A stretch of DNA of 60,270 bases from Macrococcoides caseolyticum (GTDB taxonomy: Bacteria > Bacillota > Bacilli > Staphylococcales > Staphylococcaceae), in contig NZ_PPRM01000005.1 in assembly GCF_002902665.1 (NCBI RefSeq), positions 1 to 60,270 on the forward strand, read 5' to 3'. Made by a program: the position numbers and the translations under genes. A model generated the notes under the pieces. That model was not told the DNA's origin and did not search any database. It was given only the letters and a program-made list of their open reading frames with translations. Numbering within the stretch: position 1 is the first letter of the stretch; each line of letters begins with the position of its first letter. Shown here one piece after another: positions 58,907-60,270 of this stretch.

Positions 58907-59356
58907 ATGTCAGTTCATACGCAGGAAGACTTTCTGCAAGAAGCAATCAGCACGTTAAGAAAGACTGGCGTAAGGATTACACCTCAACGACAAGCTATTT
59001 TACAGTACCTTATTGCAACGGATAGTCACCCATCAGCTGATGAAATTTATAAAGCGTTATCTCCGAATTTCCCTAATATGAGTGTGGCTACTGTCTATAA
59101 TAACTTAAAGGTCTTCAAAGAGAGTGGTCTTGTAAAGGAACTCACATATGGTGATGCAGCGAGCAGATTTGATTTTGATACGCAGAATCATTACCACATT
59201 ATCTGTACAGCGTGTGGTAAGATTAAAGATTTTCACTACCCAAGATTAGATGAAGTAGAGAATATTGCAGAACATATTACAGGTTATGCTGTTACCCATC
59301 ATCGTATGGAGATCTATGGTGTATGTCCAGAATGTCAAAATAAAAACGGAAACTAA
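58907..59356 (+). CDS. perR: PerR, peroxide-sensing repressor (Fur family)
   Basis: 149 aa. Zinc site Cys100, Cys103, Cys140, Cys143. Regulatory metal site His41, Asp89, His95, His97 and Asp108, all matching B. subtilis PerR with a +4 offset, so peroxide sensing by His oxidation should work. Winged-helix part with [11 protein letters not shown] and [13 protein letters not shown]. Probably self-regulated. AAAGAGGTGG precedes ATG 58907. Confidence 0.96.
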   Translation: MSVHTQEDFLQEAISTLRKTGVRITPQRQAILQYLIATDSHPSADEIYKALSPNFPNMSVATVYNNLKVFKESGLVKELTYGDAASRFDFDTQNHYHIICTACGKIKDFHYPRLDEVENIAEHITGYAVTHHRMEIYGVCPECQNKNGN

Positions 59357-59377
59357 TTTTAATTAGTTTCCGTTTTT
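59342..59377. terminator. Bidirectional terminator
   Basis: AAAAACGGAAACTAATT pairs perfectly with AATTAGTTTCCGTTTTT. It lies across the stop codons of both perR and ygzB. Confidence 0.9.
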
Positions 59378-59767
59378 ATTTTGTTCTTCAAGTGCCTTGC
59401 TCTTTCTCTTATTATTATAATCTTGATTGAACGCTTTACCTTCTAATGTAGGATCGAGTGTCAATGGTTGGTTGCAATTAGCACATATATCCGCTCTGCC
59501 AAGCATCTTTGTATAATGTTCACAGTTTGGACAGCGTACCTGTACAGTTCTTGTCGATAGCATACCGATCCAGAAATACATTACGAAACTGAATAAGAAT
59601 AATAATGTACCAATCAATAAAAACAATGAAAATAGCAGTTTACTATGAGAGAAATAGAATATTGCCGCACCTATATACATTACAATCATTGCAATAAATA
59701 TAATAGAAAGTGCCCAAGTACGCATTCTGTTAATCTTACTCGTAGGTTTTCTGTTGAATAACTTCAA
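59363..59767 (-). CDS. ygzB: YgzB-family (UPF0295) membrane protein
   Basis: 134 aa from TTG 59767, chosen for AGGAGA 7 bases upstream; the earlier TTG at 59794 has no site. Two membrane helices (about 16-37 and 43-66) are followed by a small zinc ribbon CPNC...CANC with the family ending PLTLDPTLEGKAF. Function unknown. It sits beside perR and ahead of an rRNA operon as in B. subtilis. Confidence 0.88.
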   Translation of the reverse strand: MKLFNRKPTSKINRMRTWALSIIFIAMIVMYIGAAIFYFSHSKLLFSLFLLIGTLLFLFSFVMYFWIGMLSTRTVQVRCPNCEHYTKMLGRADICANCNQPLTLDPTLEGKAFNQDYNNKRKSKALEEQNKNGN

Positions 59768-59923
59768 GTCATCATCTCCTATATATACTGACAAGAATTA
59801 TAACATATTCTATCTATACTGTTATAATAACTCACTATAATTAAATTAAGGGTTATAATCTTATCGATAGAACTGCAGTATATAGAAGAAAGGATAATAA
59901 ATGAAAAATAATTATAAAAAGGC

Positions 59924-59952
59924 TTGACGAATATTTGTTCACTTGTTAAGAT
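59924..59952 (+). promoter_or_regulatory. rRNA operon promoter P1
   Basis: TTGACG (59924-59929), 17-base spacer, TAAGAT (59947-59952), in the position of the upstream rrn promoter; A/T-rich UP-element-like sequence precedes it. Confidence 0.75.
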
Positions 59953-60027
59953 ATAAAAGTCGCAAAAACAAGCGACGCCAACGATTAAGCGTTTGAAAAA
60001 CAAATTGAAAAAGTGTAAAAAAGGCTA

Positions 60028-60056
60028 TTGAAAGTTTGTTCTCAAACATTTAATAT
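60028..60056 (+). promoter_or_regulatory. rRNA operon promoter P2
   Basis: TTGAAA (60028-60033), 17-base spacer, TAATAT (60051-60056), 104 bases after P1. Confidence 0.7.
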
Positions 60057-60130
60057 TAATTGAGTAAGAACGGCGCACGAAACATTTCAAACTAAGAAAT
60101 CGCGAGTGTAAAACTTCTTCAAAATAAAGC

Positions 60131-60159
60131 TTGCAAACAAGAATGAAACGTGTTAAACT
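60131..60159 (+). promoter_or_regulatory. rRNA operon promoter P3 (candidate)
   Basis: TTGCAA (60131-60136), 17-base spacer, TAAACT (60154-60159). Spacing from P2 (103 bases) equals that from P1 to P2. Weaker match than the others. Confidence 0.5.
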
Positions 60160-60270
60160 TTTATCTTGTAGCAACAAAAAATGAACATTGAAAACTGAAT
60201 GACAATATGTCAACGTTAATTCCAATAATTTGAGTGATTAAGTTCACTCCCAAGAGTGATTGCCTCAAGC

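Larger units (their letters stand above)
59768..60270 (+). other. rRNA operon promoter and leader region
   Basis: This region has no protein gene. It holds the three spaced promoters and then an untranslated leader with ATTGAAAACTGAATGAC (60187-60203), a typical pre-rRNA phrase in Bacilli, followed by a small hairpin (GAGTGATTAAGTTCACTC). The conserved start of 16S rRNA is not reached, so the gene begins beyond base 60270. Confidence 0.75.

Overview
The window is about 60 kb of a low-GC Gram-positive chromosome. Gene content and order match Staphylococcaceae, most likely Macrococcus or a close relative. The supporting signs are the pcrB-pcrA-ligA-camS-putP-gatCAB-dagK-rlmCD run, a vraTSR (liaFSR-type) operon, murT-gatD, scdA, a Sav1866-type ABC exporter next to mutY, and gsaB-bcp-perR-ygzB ahead of an rRNA operon. 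The genus is inferred from gene order and protein resemblance, not from a search.

Layout. 1-1.7 kb is an accessory patch of very small genes: the 3' end of an unrecognised gene, a tiny overlapping peptide ORF, two small membrane proteins, a winged-helix-like protein with an apparent frameshift, and two short orphans. 2.0-9.9 kb holds yerC, two tandem VanY-type lipoproteins, then the pcrB-pcrA-ligA-camS operon. 10.0-11.5 kb is putP, read on the minus strand and interrupted by one in-frame TGA. 11.7-24.9 kb holds gatCAB, a CapC/YwqE-like PHP phosphatase, a membrane SGNH-like protein, a GrpB-family protein, a HerA-like ATPase, dagK, a short-chain dehydrogenase, an RlmCD-type methyltransferase that has lost its Fe-S cysteines, dinB and a DnaQ-BRCT protein.

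25-40 kb covers iron and envelope functions: a YkvI-type membrane protein, feoA-feoB-Cys-rich protein under a Fur-like site, ferritin, murT-gatD (lipid II amidation), scdA (Fe-S/NO stress repair), a FUSC protein, map, vraU-like-vraT-vraS-vraR (cell-wall stress sensing), a beta-carbonic anhydrase, a YihY-type protein, a YtxH-like protein and a DUF1128 protein. 39-52 kb matches the B. subtilis yfk/yfj/yfh/yga neighbourhoods: an M29 aminopeptidase, an acyl-CoA thioesterase, YfkAB radical SAM, a second RlmD-type methyltransferase with an intact Fe-S motif, a PfpI protein, sgtB, recX, yfhH, a divergent TagGH-like ABC pair, a YfhP-type protein, mutY and ntdp. 52-60 kb holds the Sav1866-like exporter, a DNA-3-methyladenine glycosylase, a second FUSC protein, gsaB, bcp, a 2-hydroxyacid dehydrogenase, perR with its own PerR-like box, ygzB, and finally three spaced sigma-A promoters of an rRNA operon. 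The 16S gene itself starts beyond the window.

Most of the window is conserved core. The parts most worth a second look are the small-gene patch at the left end, the nonsense codon in putP, the Fe-S-less RlmCD paralogue, a HExxH-bearing coding relic before it, the TagGH-like pair with degenerate ATPase motifs, a two-copy intergenic repeat, and a 22-bp perfect palindrome sharing its core with the feo operator. I found no CRISPR array, intact transposon, prophage or tRNA.
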